A DNA stretch of 64,000 nt from Glaciimonas sp. (GTDB lineage Bacteria; Pseudomonadota; Gammaproteobacteria; Burkholderiales; Burkholderiaceae_D), in assembly GCA_012927585.1 (NCBI GenBank), contig JABBOY010000006.1, forward strand, positions 186,001-250,000. The letters are read 5' to 3'. The translations under genes and the position numbers were made by a program. The notes below the pieces were generated by a model. It saw only the letters and a program-made list of their open reading frames with translations. It was not told the origin of the DNA and did not search any database. This document shows positions 18,688 through 30,650 of this stretch, piece by piece. How positions within the stretch are numbered: position 1 is the stretch's first letter; each line of letters opens with the position of its first letter.

Positions 18688-20151
18688 TTACATCAGGATA
18701 ATGTCGTATTGCTCTTGCTGATAGACGGTTTCGACCTGCAGTGAAATCGGTTTGCCGATGAAATCGCCCAGCATCGCCAAGTGCTGGGATTCTTCTTCCA
18801 GGAACATGTCGATTACGATTTGGGATGCCAGAACGCGGAATTCGCGTGGGTTGAATTGTTTCGCTTCGCGCAATAATTCACGCAGAATTTCGTAGCAAAT
18901 GGTGCGTGCGGTCTTGACTTCGCCTTTGCCGCCGCAGGCTGGACAGGATTCGCACAGAATATGCGCTAGCGATTCGCGGGTGCGTTTTCGCGTCATTTCC
19001 ACCAGGCCCAGAGCGGAAAAAGTGCTGACCGACACTTTGGTGCGGTCGCGCGACAGGGTTTTTTTGAGTTCTGTCATCACGGAATTGCGATGCTCAAGGT
19101 TTTCCATGTCGATGAAGTCAAGGACGATGATGCCGCCCAGGTTGCGCAAGCGCAATTGGCGCGCAATCGCATGCGCAGCTTCCAGGTTGGTCTTGAAGAT
19201 AGTGTCGTCAAAATTGCGTCCACCGACATAGCCGCCGGTATTGACGTCTATCGTCGTCATCGCTTCGGTCTGGTCGACGATCAGGTAGCCGCCGGATTTT
19301 AAATTGACACGGCGTCCCAGCGCCCGCTCGATTTCCTCTTCGACGCCATACAGGTCGAACAGCGGGCGCTCTCCGGTGTAGTGCTGTATGCGACCCAGTA
19401 CGCTGGGCGTGTAAGTAGTGGCGAACTCGTGCAGTCGGGTGAAGTTTTCGCGTGAGTCGATCTGGATGTTGGCGGTGTCGTCATGCACAAAGTCGCGCAG
19501 TACGCGTTGTGCCAGACTCAGGTCCTGATATAACAGATGCGGGGCTGGCTTGGTGCGCGATACAGCGGTGATTGCGCTCCAGGTTTTGCGCAGATATTCG
19601 ATGTCTGCCTGCAAATCCTCATCGGACGCATCTTCGGCCATGGTGCGCACAATACAGCCGCCTTTTTCTTCCGGCGGCAGCAGGCCTTGGACCCGGCTGC
19701 GCAACAACTCGCGTTCCACCTCGTTTTCAATCCGCTGCGAAATACCGATATGCGGGTCTTGCGGCAGATATACCAGCATACGGCCGGCAATCGAAATCTG
19801 GGTCGACAGTCGGGCTCCTTTAGTGCCGATCGGATCTTTGATGACTTGTACCGTTAAGGCTTGGCCGTCATGCAGAATTTTCTCGATTGCAGTCGGCGCG
19901 GCGTTAGTGCCGTCGTGCAGACGCGCTTCCCAGATATCGGCAACGTGCAGGAAAGCTGCGCGCTCCAGACCGATATCGATAAAAGCCGACTGCATGCCCG
20001 GCAACACGCGCACTACTTTTCCCGAATAGACATTACCGACCCGACCGCGCGACAGCGTGCGTTCGATGTGCAGTTCCTGAACGGCGCCCTGCAGGATCAG
20101 GGCTACCCGTGTTTCTTGCGGCGTGATGTTGATGAGGATGTTTTCGCTCAT
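18688..20151 (-). CDS. rng: Ribonuclease G
   Basis: Endoribonuclease for 16S rRNA 5'-end processing and mRNA decay. The 487-residue length fits RNase G rather than the longer RNase E. An S1-like domain is at the N-terminus (GRVGNVYSGKVVRVLPGMQSAFIDIG split over about residues 36-62). The catalytic DNase-I-like part has TTIDVNTGGYVGG, GGIIVLDFIDM and the zinc-link CPACGGKG around residue 405. It is the last gene of the yebC-to-rng minus-strand block, starting six bases after maf. Confidence 0.95.
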   Translation of the reverse strand: MSENILINITPQETRVALILQGAVQELHIERTLSRGRVGNVYSGKVVRVLPGMQSAFIDIGLERAAFLHVADIWEARLHDGTNAAPTAIEKILHDGQALTVQVIKDPIGTKGARLSTQISIAGRMLVYLPQDPHIGISQRIENEVERELLRSRVQGLLPPEEKGGCIVRTMAEDASDEDLQADIEYLRKTWSAITAVSRTKPAPHLLYQDLSLAQRVLRDFVHDDTANIQIDSRENFTRLHEFATTYTPSVLGRIQHYTGERPLFDLYGVEEEIERALGRRVNLKSGGYLIVDQTEAMTTIDVNTGGYVGGRNFDDTIFKTNLEAAHAIARQLRLRNLGGIIVLDFIDMENLEHRNSVMTELKKTLSRDRTKVSVSTFSALGLVEMTRKRTRESLAHILCESCPACGGKGEVKTARTICYEILRELLREAKQFNPREFRVLASQIVIDMFLEEESQHLAMLGDFIGKPISLQVETVYQQEQYDIILM

Positions 20152-20157
20152 GGATGC

Positions 20158-20778
20158 TCATATTGGCCGAATGCCGGCTTCTTGTAATAGTTGTGTGGTT
20201 TCGAACAGCGGCAGTCCCATGATGCCGGAATAACTGCCAGCAATATGGCGAATGAAAACTGCGGCCACGCCCTGGATTCCATAGCCCCCTGCCTTGTCAT
20301 ACGGCTCATTGGTGGCGCAGTAGCGGGCAATCGTTTGCTCGGACAAGTCGTCGAACGTCACTTCGGATATCTGGGTCAGCTGCCATGACTGCTCCTGGTG
20401 GTACAGCGCAATGCTGGTCATGACTTGATGCGTGCGTCCAGATAGCTGCCGCATCATCTCTACCGCTTCGGCAGTGCCGGCAGGTTTGCCCAGAATTTTT
20501 CCATCAATCACGACCGTGGTGTCGGCCGCCAGCACCGGGCGCAGGGGAAGCCGTCGATTTCGCATCATTTGCCAGGCGAACGATGCCTTTGCATCACATA
20601 TTCTAGTTACGTAATCTTCAGGAGATTCATCAAGAAGTACTGCTTCTCCTACGTCCGGGCCGCGCTGGGTATAGTCGCGCAACTGCAATATTTCAAATTC
20701 GATGCCGATTTGGCGTAGCAGCTCGCGCCTGCGTGGGCTTTTCGATGCCAGGTAAATTTTCCGCTCAAAGTGTTTCAT
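20158..20778 (-). CDS. maf: Maf/YhdE-family nucleoside triphosphate pyrophosphatase
   Basis: House-cleaning nucleotide pyrophosphatase that hydrolyses non-canonical or dTTP/UTP nucleotides. The 206-residue protein opens with the family signature IYLASKSPRRRELL (residues 8-21) and carries AADTTVV, GKPAGTAEA, TFDDLSEQTIARY and the DKAGGYGIQG motif. It lies seven bases after rlmH and six before rng, an arrangement common in proteobacteria. Confidence 0.93.
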   Translation of the reverse strand: MKHFERKIYLASKSPRRRELLRQIGIEFEILQLRDYTQRGPDVGEAVLLDESPEDYVTRICDAKASFAWQMMRNRRLPLRPVLAADTTVVIDGKILGKPAGTAEAVEMMRQLSGRTHQVMTSIALYHQEQSWQLTQISEVTFDDLSEQTIARYCATNEPYDKAGGYGIQGVAAVFIRHIAGSYSGIMGLPLFETTQLLQEAGIRPI

Positions 20779-20785
20779 GCTGCGC

Positions 20786-21256
20786 TCAGACCCGATGGTA
20801 GGGATGGTTTTGTGTGATCGACCAGGCTCGGTACAGTTGTTCGGCCAGCATCACACGCACCATGCCGTGCGGCAGGGTCAGGCTGGAGATGCGGATGCGC
20901 GCCTCTGCGCTTGCCTTGAATTGTGCATCGAGGCCGTCAGCGCCGCCAATGACGAAAGCGACATCGCGACCATCTTGTTGCCATTGTGCTAGATGCTGCG
21001 AGAGTTGCACTGAAGTCAGATCGCTACCATGTTCATCGAGTGCAATGATGCGCGCTCCTTTCGGAAGGGCCGCTTCGATCCGGCTGCGCTCCAGCGCCAT
21101 CGCGGTTTCGGCTGTTTTGCTACCGGAACGCTCCACCGGTTTGATTTCCTTCAAGTGGATGCGTATTTCAGGCGGCATGCGTTTGCTGTATTCATTGAAA
21201 CCGGCTTCGATCCACGCAGGCATCTTGTGGCCGACGGCCGCGATGATGAGTTGCAT
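20786..21256 (-). CDS. rlmH: 23S rRNA (pseudouridine1915-N3)-methyltransferase
   Basis: SPOUT-class methyltransferase modifying pseudouridine 1915 in helix 69 of 23S rRNA. The 156-residue length is exact for RlmH. Visible motifs are the N-terminal [22 protein letters not shown] (about residue 72), [10 protein letters not shown] (SAM-binding knot) and the near-invariant C-terminal [20 protein letters not shown]. It follows rsfS by 15 bases, the standard order. Confidence 0.97.
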   Translation of the reverse strand: MQLIIAAVGHKMPAWIEAGFNEYSKRMPPEIRIHLKEIKPVERSGSKTAETAMALERSRIEAALPKGARIIALDEHGSDLTSVQLSQHLAQWQQDGRDVAFVIGGADGLDAQFKASAEARIRISSLTLPHGMVRVMLAEQLYRAWSITQNHPYHRV

Positions 21257-21271
21257 GGCACCGGCCTGTTG

Positions 21272-21892
21272 TTAGCTAGCTGCCTTGGCCCTGGGGGCGC
21301 GTTTGGCGGGTGCTTTCTTGGCGCTGGCCGCACTTTTGCTGGCCGCAACCTTGATGGTTTTGCCGACCGGTGGCTTGGCGGCACGTTTTTTTGCCGGCGC
21401 TTTTTCTGCGCCGGTTTTTACGGACGGCTTGCGGCTTGCGGGTTTTTTGGGTGCTGCTACGTCGTCGACACTAGTTTGCGATGCCGCCAGATGGCGGGAA
21501 ACCACCCGCTTGGGTGCTTCTTCATCGTCATCTTTCTTGACAGTGCGTTTGGCCGCGCCGAACTTAACTTCCTTGTCGCCCCAGATTTCTTCCAGCCGGT
21601 AGTAGGCGCGAATGGCCGGTTGCATGATGTGAACGATAATATCGCCCAAGTCGACCAGTACCCATTCACCGGTATCTTCACCTTCCATGCTCAAGACTTG
21701 GCCGCCGGCTGCCTTGACTTTGTCACGCACCGATGCAGCCAGCGCCTTGGTTTGGCGATTCGAGGTACCGGAGGCAATCACGATGCGGTCGAATAGACTG
21801 GTCAAATGTACGGTATCGAAGACATTGATATCACGTGCCTTGACGTCTTCCAGAGCGTCAATAACGAGAGTTTGTAGTTTTTTGAGTTCCAT
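21272..21892 (-). CDS. rsfS: Ribosomal silencing factor RsfS with long Lys/Ala-rich C-terminal extension
   Basis: Binds ribosomal protein L14 and blocks subunit joining in starvation. The RsfS domain occupies about residues 1-115 (LQTLVIDALEDVKARDINVFD; RIVIASGTSNRQTKALA; GEDTGEWVLVDLGDIIVHIM; YRLEEIWGD). Unlike the usual protein of about 105-130 residues, this one runs to 206: a tail of roughly 85 residues rich in Lys, Ala and Pro (repeats such as APAKKRAAKPP and KKAPAKRAPRAK), resembling histone-H1-like or nucleic-acid-binding tails. The start ATG abuts the nadD stop. Confidence 0.93.
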   Translation of the reverse strand: MELKKLQTLVIDALEDVKARDINVFDTVHLTSLFDRIVIASGTSNRQTKALAASVRDKVKAAGGQVLSMEGEDTGEWVLVDLGDIIVHIMQPAIRAYYRLEEIWGDKEVKFGAAKRTVKKDDDEEAPKRVVSRHLAASQTSVDDVAAPKKPASRKPSVKTGAEKAPAKKRAAKPPVGKTIKVAASKSAASAKKAPAKRAPRAKAAS

Positions 21893-22573
21893 TTAGTTCT
21901 TATATAGATGATGTTGTTGAATGTAGTCTAGCACTACGGCGGGAATCAGCGCGCTTGGCCGGCTCCCGTGTTGTAGCGCATGTCGGATTTCGCTGGCGGA
22001 GATATCGACTGCCAGGCCGGATGCCAGGCAGGTCAAGCCATGTGCCGCATTGCGAATTTGCTCTGGCGTACCGATGCGCTTGCCAAATTCCGTGTTAACC
22101 GCCGATGGTAAATCTGCCATGTTTAGCGTGAATCCTGGCCTGGAGGCAACGCAAATATGCGCATAGTCGAACAGTTTCTGCCAGTCGTGCCAAGTATGCA
22201 ATCCCAGCAGTTGATCGGCTCCCATCAGGAACGCAATCGAGCTATCCGGCCCCAGTTCGGCGCGCAAGAAACGCAGCGTGTCGAGAGTATAGCTGGCCTC
22301 ACCGCTGGCACTGGTGCGGCGAATTTCCTGTTCATCAATGACGACTGGCATGTCTGCTGCGGCAAAAGCGCGCCTTGCCATTTCGACCCGATCCTGGGCT
22401 GAGGCTTTCAATCCCTGGGTTTTTTGCCAAGGGTTGCCGGCCGGCAGGATGCGCAACTCATCCGGCGCCAGCAGGCGCAAAAAACACGCCGCCAGTGCGA
22501 TGTGGCCCTGGTGAATCGGGTCAAAACTTCCGCCCAAGACAACAATGCAGCGCCGCGCCGCCTGGAGCCGCAT
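21893..22573 (-). CDS. nadD: Nicotinate-nucleotide adenylyltransferase
   Basis: Joins nicotinate mononucleotide to AMP in NAD synthesis. The ATG at 22573 overlaps the hemF stop by one base (TAATG), giving 226 residues; the frame extends further upstream but inside hemF. The nucleotidyltransferase signature VLGGSFDPIHQGHIALA is at residues 11-27, with the HxGH-type histidines; FLMGADQLLGLHTWHDW and the late DISASEIRHAL (the ISxTxxR-type motif) are also present. Confidence 0.95.
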   Translation of the reverse strand: MRLQAARRCIVVLGGSFDPIHQGHIALAACFLRLLAPDELRILPAGNPWQKTQGLKASAQDRVEMARRAFAAADMPVVIDEQEIRRTSASGEASYTLDTLRFLRAELGPDSSIAFLMGADQLLGLHTWHDWQKLFDYAHICVASRPGFTLNMADLPSAVNTEFGKRIGTPEQIRNAAHGLTCLASGLAVDISASEIRHALQHGSRPSALIPAVVLDYIQQHHLYKN

Positions 22574-23493
22574 TACAGCCACTCTCGCGCGATCAGGAAA
22601 TCGGTATACAACTTGGCCTCGGCGCTGCCGGCTTGCGGCTTCCAGTCGTAGCGCCATTTGACTATGGGCGGCATCGACATCAGGATCGATTCGGTGCGGC
22701 CGCCCGATTGCAGGCCGAACAGGGTACCACGGTCGAAGACCAAATTGAATTCGACGTAACGGCCACGGCGGTAGGCCTGGAAATCGCGCTCGGCTTCGCC
22801 ATACGGAATATCTTTGCGTTTTGTTACCAGCGGCAGGTAGGCGTCAATGAAATGATTTCCGACGCTTTGCGTCATGGCAAAGCTTTGCGCGAAATCGAGC
22901 CGGTTGAAATCATCGAAAAAGATGCCGCCAACGCCGCGTGCTTCCTTGCGATGTTTCAGATAAAAATAATCGTCGCACCATTTTTTGAATTCTGCATGCA
23001 AGTCGTCGCCTCCGCCTTTGCCATAACCGGCCAGCGATTGTTTGCAAGTCTGGTGAAAATGGATCGCATCTTCTTCAAAGCCGTAATACGGCGTCAAATC
23101 CATGCCGCCGCCGAACCACCAGACGTCTTCCTTGCCCGCTTCTGTTGCGATAAAGAAGCGCACGTTCATGTGTGCGGTCGGCGCATACGGATTGCGCGGG
23201 TGCAATACCAGCGATACCCCCATCGCTTCCCAGTTGCGACCGGCTAACTCCGGGCGCGATGCGGCGGCGGAGGGCGGCAGGTTGTTGCCGGTTACGTGAG
23301 AGAAATTGACGCCGCCGCGCTCGAATACCAAACCTTCTTCAAGCACGCGCGCGATGCCGCCGCCACCTTCCGGGCGTTGCCACGCGTCGGTCAAAAAAGG
23401 TTTGCCGTCGAGTGCTTCGAGTGCCGTGACGATGCGGCATTGCAGGTCGAGCAAATAGGTTTTGACGCGTGATGATGCGGTGGGGACTGACAT
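22573..23493 (-). CDS. hemF: Oxygen-dependent coproporphyrinogen-III oxidase
   Basis: Converts coproporphyrinogen III to protoporphyrinogen IX in heme synthesis, using oxygen. The 306-residue protein shows [20 protein letters not shown] near residue 48, [26 protein letters not shown] (about residue 135), and [13 protein letters not shown], followed by [16 protein letters not shown]. Its heme product line also feeds the heme oxygenase encoded later in the window. nadD is translationally coupled downstream. Confidence 0.97.
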   Translation of the reverse strand: MSVPTASSRVKTYLLDLQCRIVTALEALDGKPFLTDAWQRPEGGGGIARVLEEGLVFERGGVNFSHVTGNNLPPSAAASRPELAGRNWEAMGVSLVLHPRNPYAPTAHMNVRFFIATEAGKEDVWWFGGGMDLTPYYGFEEDAIHFHQTCKQSLAGYGKGGGDDLHAEFKKWCDDYFYLKHRKEARGVGGIFFDDFNRLDFAQSFAMTQSVGNHFIDAYLPLVTKRKDIPYGEAERDFQAYRRGRYVEFNLVFDRGTLFGLQSGGRTESILMSMPPIVKWRYDWKPQAGSAEAKLYTDFLIAREWL

Positions 23494-23603
23494 CGATAGA
23501 CACTAAACACTAAAGAAAAAGATCGGCAGATTGTACCTTGCCGTGCCTTTATATGATTGCAAAACAGCGCCGCCCGGAGCGAGCCGCGCCGCCGGCTACG
23601 TAA

Positions 23604-24878
23604 TCAGACAGGGTGACGGATGGCGCGCCAGCCGATGTCGTTGCGGTATTGGGCCCCGTCGAAATGGATTTTGTCGATGGTGTCATAGGCTTGTTTTTGC
23701 GCCATTTTGACGCTGTCGCCCAAGCCCACCACGCACAGCACGCGCCCGCCAGAAGTAACGAGTTTGCCGTCTCGCTGCACGGTACCGGCGTGAAAAGTGA
23801 TGCAATCGGCGGTGTCAGCTGGGATGCCGCTGATTACATCGCCGGTGCGCGGTGCGTCAGGGTAGTTGGCGGCGGCCAGCACTACGCCCAGGGCCGTGCG
23901 GCGATCCCAGGCCAGTTCCACTGTGCCGAGGCTGCCGTTGGCGGCATGTTCCATCACCGCGGCCAAGTCGCTTTTCAGCCGTGCCATGATCGGCTGGGTT
24001 TCCGGGTCGCCCATGCGGCAGTTGAATTCCAGGGTTTTCGGGTTGCCTTGCGCGTCGATCATCAGACCGGCATACAGGAAGCCGGAAAATGGGATGCCGT
24101 CCCTGGCCATGCCTTGTACAGTTGGGTCGATGATTTCGCGCATCACGCGCGCGTGCAGAGCCGGCGTGACGATCGGTGCCGGCGAATAGGCGCCCATGCC
24201 GCCGGTGTTCGGACCCTGGTCGTGTTCTTTCAGGCGCTTGTGATCCTGGCTGCTGGCTAACGGCAAGATATCCTTGCCGTCGACCATGACGATGAAACTG
24301 GCTTCTTCTCCGACCAGGAATTCCTCGATCACTACCCGCGCACCGGCTGCACCGAAAGCGTTGTCGGCCAGCATCAGGTCGATGGCGGCGTGCGCTTCTT
24401 GGGCAGTCATGGCGACTACCACGCCTTTGCCGGCGGCCAGGCCGTCGGCTTTGACGACGATAGGCGCACCTTTTCGGTCTACATAGTCGTGTGCTGAATC
24501 CGCATCGGTGAAGGTTTGATAGTCGGCGGTCGGGATCGCGTGGCGCTGCATGAATGCCTTGGCAAAATCCTTGGAGCTTTCGAGTTGCGCGGCTTCTCTG
24601 GTGGGGCCGAAGATTTTCAGCCCGAGGTCGCGAAAAATATTCACGATGCCGTCAGCCAGCGGGGTTTCCGGGCCGACCACGGTTAGTTCGATATGCTCCT
24701 TTTGCACGAATTCCGCCAACGCCAGCGGGTCGGTCAGGGCAATGTTTTGCAGCCGCGCATCGAGCGCGGTGCCGCCGTTGCCGGGCGCAACATACACCAC
24801 TTGCACACGTTCGGATTGCGCCAGTTTCCATGCCAGTGCATGTTCGCGGCCGCCGGAGCCGACTACCAAAATTTTCAT
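23604..24878 (-). CDS. purD: Phosphoribosylamine-glycine ligase
   Basis: ATP-grasp enzyme making glycinamide ribonucleotide, the second step of purine synthesis. Length 424 residues is normal. Visible parts are the N-terminal KILVVGSGGREHALAWKLA, YVAPGNGGT, PIVVKADGLAAGKGVVVA (ATP-binding, about residue 135), VVIEEFLVGEEASF, and QDHKRLKEHDQGPNTGGMGAY. It is the second gene of the yebC-to-rng block. Confidence 0.97.
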   Translation of the reverse strand: MKILVVGSGGREHALAWKLAQSERVQVVYVAPGNGGTALDARLQNIALTDPLALAEFVQKEHIELTVVGPETPLADGIVNIFRDLGLKIFGPTREAAQLESSKDFAKAFMQRHAIPTADYQTFTDADSAHDYVDRKGAPIVVKADGLAAGKGVVVAMTAQEAHAAIDLMLADNAFGAAGARVVIEEFLVGEEASFIVMVDGKDILPLASSQDHKRLKEHDQGPNTGGMGAYSPAPIVTPALHARVMREIIDPTVQGMARDGIPFSGFLYAGLMIDAQGNPKTLEFNCRMGDPETQPIMARLKSDLAAVMEHAANGSLGTVELAWDRRTALGVVLAAANYPDAPRTGDVISGIPADTADCITFHAGTVQRDGKLVTSGGRVLCVVGLGDSVKMAQKQAYDTIDKIHFDGAQYRNDIGWRAIRHPV

Positions 24879-24960
24879 AAATGATCGCTAAAAAGTTAAG
24901 TGCTGCAGCCGTATAACGTGAAAAAAATTTGACTCCGTTATAGGAATTATTTCTTTTCGT

Positions 24961-25692
24961 CTATTCCTCGTTATCCATTACCGCATTGGTGTACACCTCT
25001 TGCACGTCGTCCAGATTTTCCAGAGCGTCCAGCAATTTCTGCATTTTGATTGCATCGTCGCCGGTAAATTCGATCTCGGTTGCTGGTTTCATGACGATTT
25101 CAGCCACTTCGGCCTTGAAACCGGCTTTCTCCAGTGCATCTTTGACGGTGAGGAAATCGAACGGCGGGCACAACACGTCAATGCCGCCTTCGTCGTCGGT
25201 AACAACGTCTTCGGCACCGGCTTCGAGCGCCGCTTCCATCAGCGCATCTTCATCGGTGCCGGGCGCGAACAGGAATTGGCCGCAGTGCTGGAACAGGAAC
25301 GCGACCGAGCCTTCAGCGCCCATGTTGCCACCGAACTTGGAAAACGCGTGGCGCACTTCGGCCACGGTGCGCACCCGGTTGTCGGTCATGCATTCAACGA
25401 TGATGGCAGCGCCGTTGATGCCGTAGCCTTCGTAGCGAATTTCTTCGTAGTTGGCACCCTCCAGATTACCGGCGCCGCGCTGGGTTGCGCGTACCACTGT
25501 TTCTTTCGGCATGTTGGCGTCGGCCGCCTTGTCCACCGCCAGTCGCAGGCGCGGATTAGCGCCGATGTCGCCGCCGCCCATACGCGCAGCAACCGTGATT
25601 TCCTTGATCAGACGGGTCCAGATCTTACCGCGTTTGGCGTCAGTGGCCGCCTTCTTGTGTTTGATATTGGCCCATTTACTATGTCCTGACAT
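24961..25692 (-). CDS. yebC: YebC/PmpR-family transcription or translation factor
   Basis: A 243-residue protein of the YebC family, first of the minus-strand block. The true start at 25692 gives the invariant [17 protein letters not shown]-terminus and has AAGG six bases upstream; the open frame continues further upstream but that part is not YebC-like. Other features are [27 protein letters not shown] and the C-terminal [10 protein letters not shown]. Family members act as regulators or relieve ribosome stalling at proline stretches; which applies here cannot be read from sequence. Confidence 0.95.
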   Translation of the reverse strand: MSGHSKWANIKHKKAATDAKRGKIWTRLIKEITVAARMGGGDIGANPRLRLAVDKAADANMPKETVVRATQRGAGNLEGANYEEIRYEGYGINGAAIIVECMTDNRVRTVAEVRHAFSKFGGNMGAEGSVAFLFQHCGQFLFAPGTDEDALMEAALEAGAEDVVTDDEGGIDVLCPPFDFLTVKDALEKAGFKAEVAEIVMKPATEIEFTGDDAIKMQKLLDALENLDDVQEVYTNAVMDNEE

Positions 25693-26170
25693 GGCGTACC
25701 TTTCTAAGGCGAGTTCGCTATAATAAGTCGCGCATTTTATCATATCGATTATTCTGCAAATTCCGCGTCCCCCTATCAAAACTGGCACTTCGCTGGGCGG
25801 CATCGGCGGCTTATTTGGCTGCTTGCTCTCAACAGTAGTGGTGTTGGCGGTAGTGGCGGTAGTAATAGCAGCAGCTACCTTGATCGCTGCGAATCGCCAG
25901 TCGAAGTCTTGGTGAAATCCGCTGCATGCAGTATTGACTTGCCAGTTGGCCGCCAAACCGTTCGCGGCGTTCTGGGCTTACTATTCAAGCGCTCGGCCCA
26001 CAGCACCTTGAGAATATATCTATACTGTTGCATGTATTTTAAAATTCGCACTGAAATATTGCGTAAATAGTATTATTTTTTCATATACTCCTACTTAATT
26101 TAATTAAGCCCACAAAAGGGCCGGCAGCGCTCGCAGGTTGGCGCGATGGCTATCTGGAAACAATTCGAAC
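25693..26170. other. Intergenic region between yebC and the EamA permease
   Basis: About 480 bases in a divergent gap. Near 25760-25914 the plus strand has a short open frame encoding a valine/alanine-rich hydrophobic stretch ([19 protein letters not shown]) followed by NRQSKSW and a stop, but with no ATG and no ribosome site, so I do not call it a gene; it could be a remnant. The right part holds repeat copy D. AT-rich stretches at 25731-25760 probably include the yebC promoter. Confidence 0.4.
26019..26092 (-). repeat. Dispersed intergenic repeat, copy D (reverse orientation)
   Basis: Read on the minus strand it starts AGGAGTATATGAAAAAATAA and ends AAAATACATGCAACAGTATA. It aligns along its whole length to copies B and E; the palindrome is eroded to CGCAATAT-TTCAG-TGCG. 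The head lies about 80 bases before the permease start. Confidence 0.6.
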
Positions 26171-27082
26171 ATGACTTCCTCTTCTTTGCAACACACTGCG
26201 CGCAAAGATTTCCTGATCGGTTTGGCGATTGCGGTTACCGGCGCGGTTCTTTTTTCCGGCAAGGCAATTGTTGCCAAGCTGATCTATCTGTACCCGGTTG
26301 ATGCGATGACCCTGCTGGCATTTCGGATGTTGTTTTCGGTGCCGGTTTTCGCCGGCGTTGCAATCTGGCAGGGCTGGTCGGCGGCCCCTTTGTCGAATCC
26401 CGACCGCATCCGTATCGCAGTGCTGGGCTTGTTGGGCTACTACCTGGCCAGCTTTCTCGATTTTCTTGGCTTGCAGCACATCAGCGCCGGCCTGGAGCGC
26501 TTGATTCTGTTTTTAACCCCCAGTTTTGTATTGTTATTGTCGATGCTCATCTTCAAAAAGCGTATTTCCCGCTTCGAGTGGGGCGCGCTGGCGGTGTCGT
26601 ACACGGGTACCGTATTCGTGTTCATGCATGATGTCAGCAGTGGCGGCAACAATGTCTGGCTGGGCGGCGCGTTTGTGCTCGGCAGCGCGGTGTCGTATGC
26701 GCTGTACCTGATTTTTTCTGGAGAATTGCTGCAGCGCGTTGGCGTCTTGCGGCTAGTGGCTTACGCGATGTGCGTTTCCAGTGTGGCTTGTATCGGGCAA
26801 TTTTTTCTGCTGCGGCCGCTCTCGATGTTGCTGCAACCGCTGCCGGTATATGCTTTATCGCTTGTGAATGCACTGTTTTGCACCGTGTTGCCGGTATTCA
26901 TGACCATGATTGCGGTGTCGCGCATCGGCGCCGGAACCACTTCGCTGGCCGGCATGGTAGGGCCTGTATCAACGCTGTTTCTGGCGGCAATTATTTTGAA
27001 TGAACCGGTAACCGGGATTCAACTGACCGGCACCGCGCTGGTGTTGTGCGGCATGTATGTGTTATCGAAGAAAAAAACCTGA
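26171..27082 (+). CDS. EamA/DMT-superfamily permease
   Basis: A 303-residue inner-membrane protein with about ten hydrophobic helices and the two EamA repeats: the first around VTGAVLFSGKAIVAKLIY to FVFMHDV, the second from WLGGAFVLGSAVSYALYLIF to the end, with the typical LNEPVTGIQLTGTALVLCGM near the C-terminus. Such transporters export amino acids or other metabolites; the substrate is unknown. The start at 26171 is chosen over an upstream TTG, though the ribosome site is weak. The SDR gene follows after eight bases. Confidence 0.85.
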   Translation: MTSSSLQHTARKDFLIGLAIAVTGAVLFSGKAIVAKLIYLYPVDAMTLLAFRMLFSVPVFAGVAIWQGWSAAPLSNPDRIRIAVLGLLGYYLASFLDFLGLQHISAGLERLILFLTPSFVLLLSMLIFKKRISRFEWGALAVSYTGTVFVFMHDVSSGGNNVWLGGAFVLGSAVSYALYLIFSGELLQRVGVLRLVAYAMCVSSVACIGQFFLLRPLSMLLQPLPVYALSLVNALFCTVLPVFMTMIAVSRIGAGTTSLAGMVGPVSTLFLAAIILNEPVTGIQLTGTALVLCGMYVLSKKKT

Positions 27083-27090
27083 GGTGAACA

Positions 27091-27873
27091 ATGGATCTCG
27101 ATATTCGCGGTAAACGGGCGCTGGTATGCGGCGCCAGCAAAGGCCTGGGGCGCGGTTGCGCAGAAGCATTGGCGGGCGAAGGCGTGCATGTGACCATCGT
27201 TGCGCGTCATGCGGATGTGCTGGAAGCCACCGCGCAAGCGATTCGCCAAGCCAACGCCGATGTCACGGTGCAGACGGTGGCGTGCGACATCACTACTGCC
27301 GCCGGGCGTACTTTGGCGCTGGCTGCTTGCCCGGCGCCGGATATTCTGGTGACCAATGCCGGCGGGCCGCCGATGGGTAATTTCCGCGATTGGAGCCGGG
27401 ATGACTGGATCGCCGCACTGGACGCCAATATGCTGACTCCGATCGAACTGATCAAGGCCACCGTGGATGGCATGATGGCGCGCGGTTTCGGCCGCATCGT
27501 CAACATCACTTCCAGCGCGGTGAAAGCGCCGATCGATATTCTCGGCTTGTCGAATGGCGCACGCTCCGGCCTGACCGGGTTCGTCGCCGGCCTGGCGCGC
27601 ACCACGGTGGCGCGGAACGTGACCATTAATAACCTGCTGCCGGGGCCGTTCGATACCGATCGACTGGCATCGACCATGATCGCCGCCGCCAAGGTCGGCG
27701 CAACAAGTCTGGATGCGGTGCGCGCCGCGCGCATGGCAAGCAATCCGGCGCGTCGTTTCGGCACCCCGGCCGAGTTCGGCGCATTCTGTGCATTCATCTG
27801 CAGCGCGCAGGCCGGTTACCTGACCGGACAAAATATCCTGCTGGATGGCGGCGCTTATCCGGGCACGTTTTGA
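27091..27873 (+). CDS. Short-chain dehydrogenase/reductase family protein with atypical active site
   Basis: A 260-residue Rossmann-fold protein. The cofactor loop CGASKGLGRG (residues 12-21), NAGG and the C-terminal YLTGQNILLDGGAYPG are classic. However, where classical SDRs have YxxxK, this reads LSNGARSGLTGF after NITSSAVKAP, so Tyr is replaced by Ser and Lys by Arg; the structural Ser is kept. This SN-x-x-R subgroup is known in many bacteria and is often annotated as a FabG-like reductase, but activity is uncertain. AGGTGAAC precedes the ATG, and the gene lies eight bases after the permease, suggesting a two-gene operon. Confidence 0.85.
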   Translation: MDLDIRGKRALVCGASKGLGRGCAEALAGEGVHVTIVARHADVLEATAQAIRQANADVTVQTVACDITTAAGRTLALAACPAPDILVTNAGGPPMGNFRDWSRDDWIAALDANMLTPIELIKATVDGMMARGFGRIVNITSSAVKAPIDILGLSNGARSGLTGFVAGLARTTVARNVTINNLLPGPFDTDRLASTMIAAAKVGATSLDAVRAARMASNPARRFGTPAEFGAFCAFICSAQAGYLTGQNILLDGGAYPGTF

Positions 27874-27894
27874 TCTCTTAGCGATATATCGGCC

Positions 27895-27914
27895 GATCGG
27901 GCTTTGCCCCGATC
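27895..27914. other. Stem-loop between convergent SDR and copA genes
   Basis: GATCGGG pairs with CCCGATC around loop CTTTGC. There is no T-tract on either side, so it is only a possible bidirectional terminator. Confidence 0.35.
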
Positions 27915-27946
27915 AGCGCAGACGCCAATTGTGGTCAGGACGTTGC

Positions 27947-30322
<2,376 letters not shown>

Positions 30323-30338
30323 TCTGGCATCCTTTGGA

Positions 30339-30593
30339 TTAGCGGCTCTTGTCGTCAGGCGGTGCCTGATCCGCATGGTTGTGCCCATGCCCTCCATGGC
30401 CGCCATGGCCAAAAAAGTGCATCAACGGACACAACAACAGAAGCAAGTAGGGCCAGTTGCCAACAACGTGCGCCCAGTGCTCGCGCAATACGTAGAACGC
30501 CGCCACTAGCGCCAGCATGATGAGCACAATGCCGGTGCGGGATTTCCAATACGGCGGCTGAGAATTCGAAGGTTCTGAATGCGGGTGCTGCAT
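30339..30593 (-). CDS. DUF2933-like small membrane protein with His/Gly-rich tail
   Basis: An 84-residue protein with two short hydrophobic segments ([17 protein letters not shown] and [15 protein letters not shown]) followed by a [11 protein letters not shown] tail that could bind metal. It resembles DUF2933 proteins, which commonly sit beside copper ATPases. The ATG at 30593 follows AGGAGG by five bases and is preferred over an ATG 45 bases upstream. Function is unknown; a role in copper handling is inferred from context and the His-rich end. Confidence 0.75.
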   Translation of the reverse strand: MQHPHSEPSNSQPPYWKSRTGIVLIMLALVAAFYVLREHWAHVVGNWPYLLLLLCPLMHFFGHGGHGGHGHNHADQAPPDDKSR

Positions 30594-30650
30594 AGGTGCC
30601 TCCTCGACGGTGGAGGGCAATGAATAGGAATGTTTCATCAGCCCTGATTT

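Noticed and set aside
25693-25956. N-terminal extension of YebC
   Set aside because: The invariant [13 protein letters not shown] start with a ribosome site lies at 25692; the extension has low-complexity Thr/Ala sequence not seen in the family.
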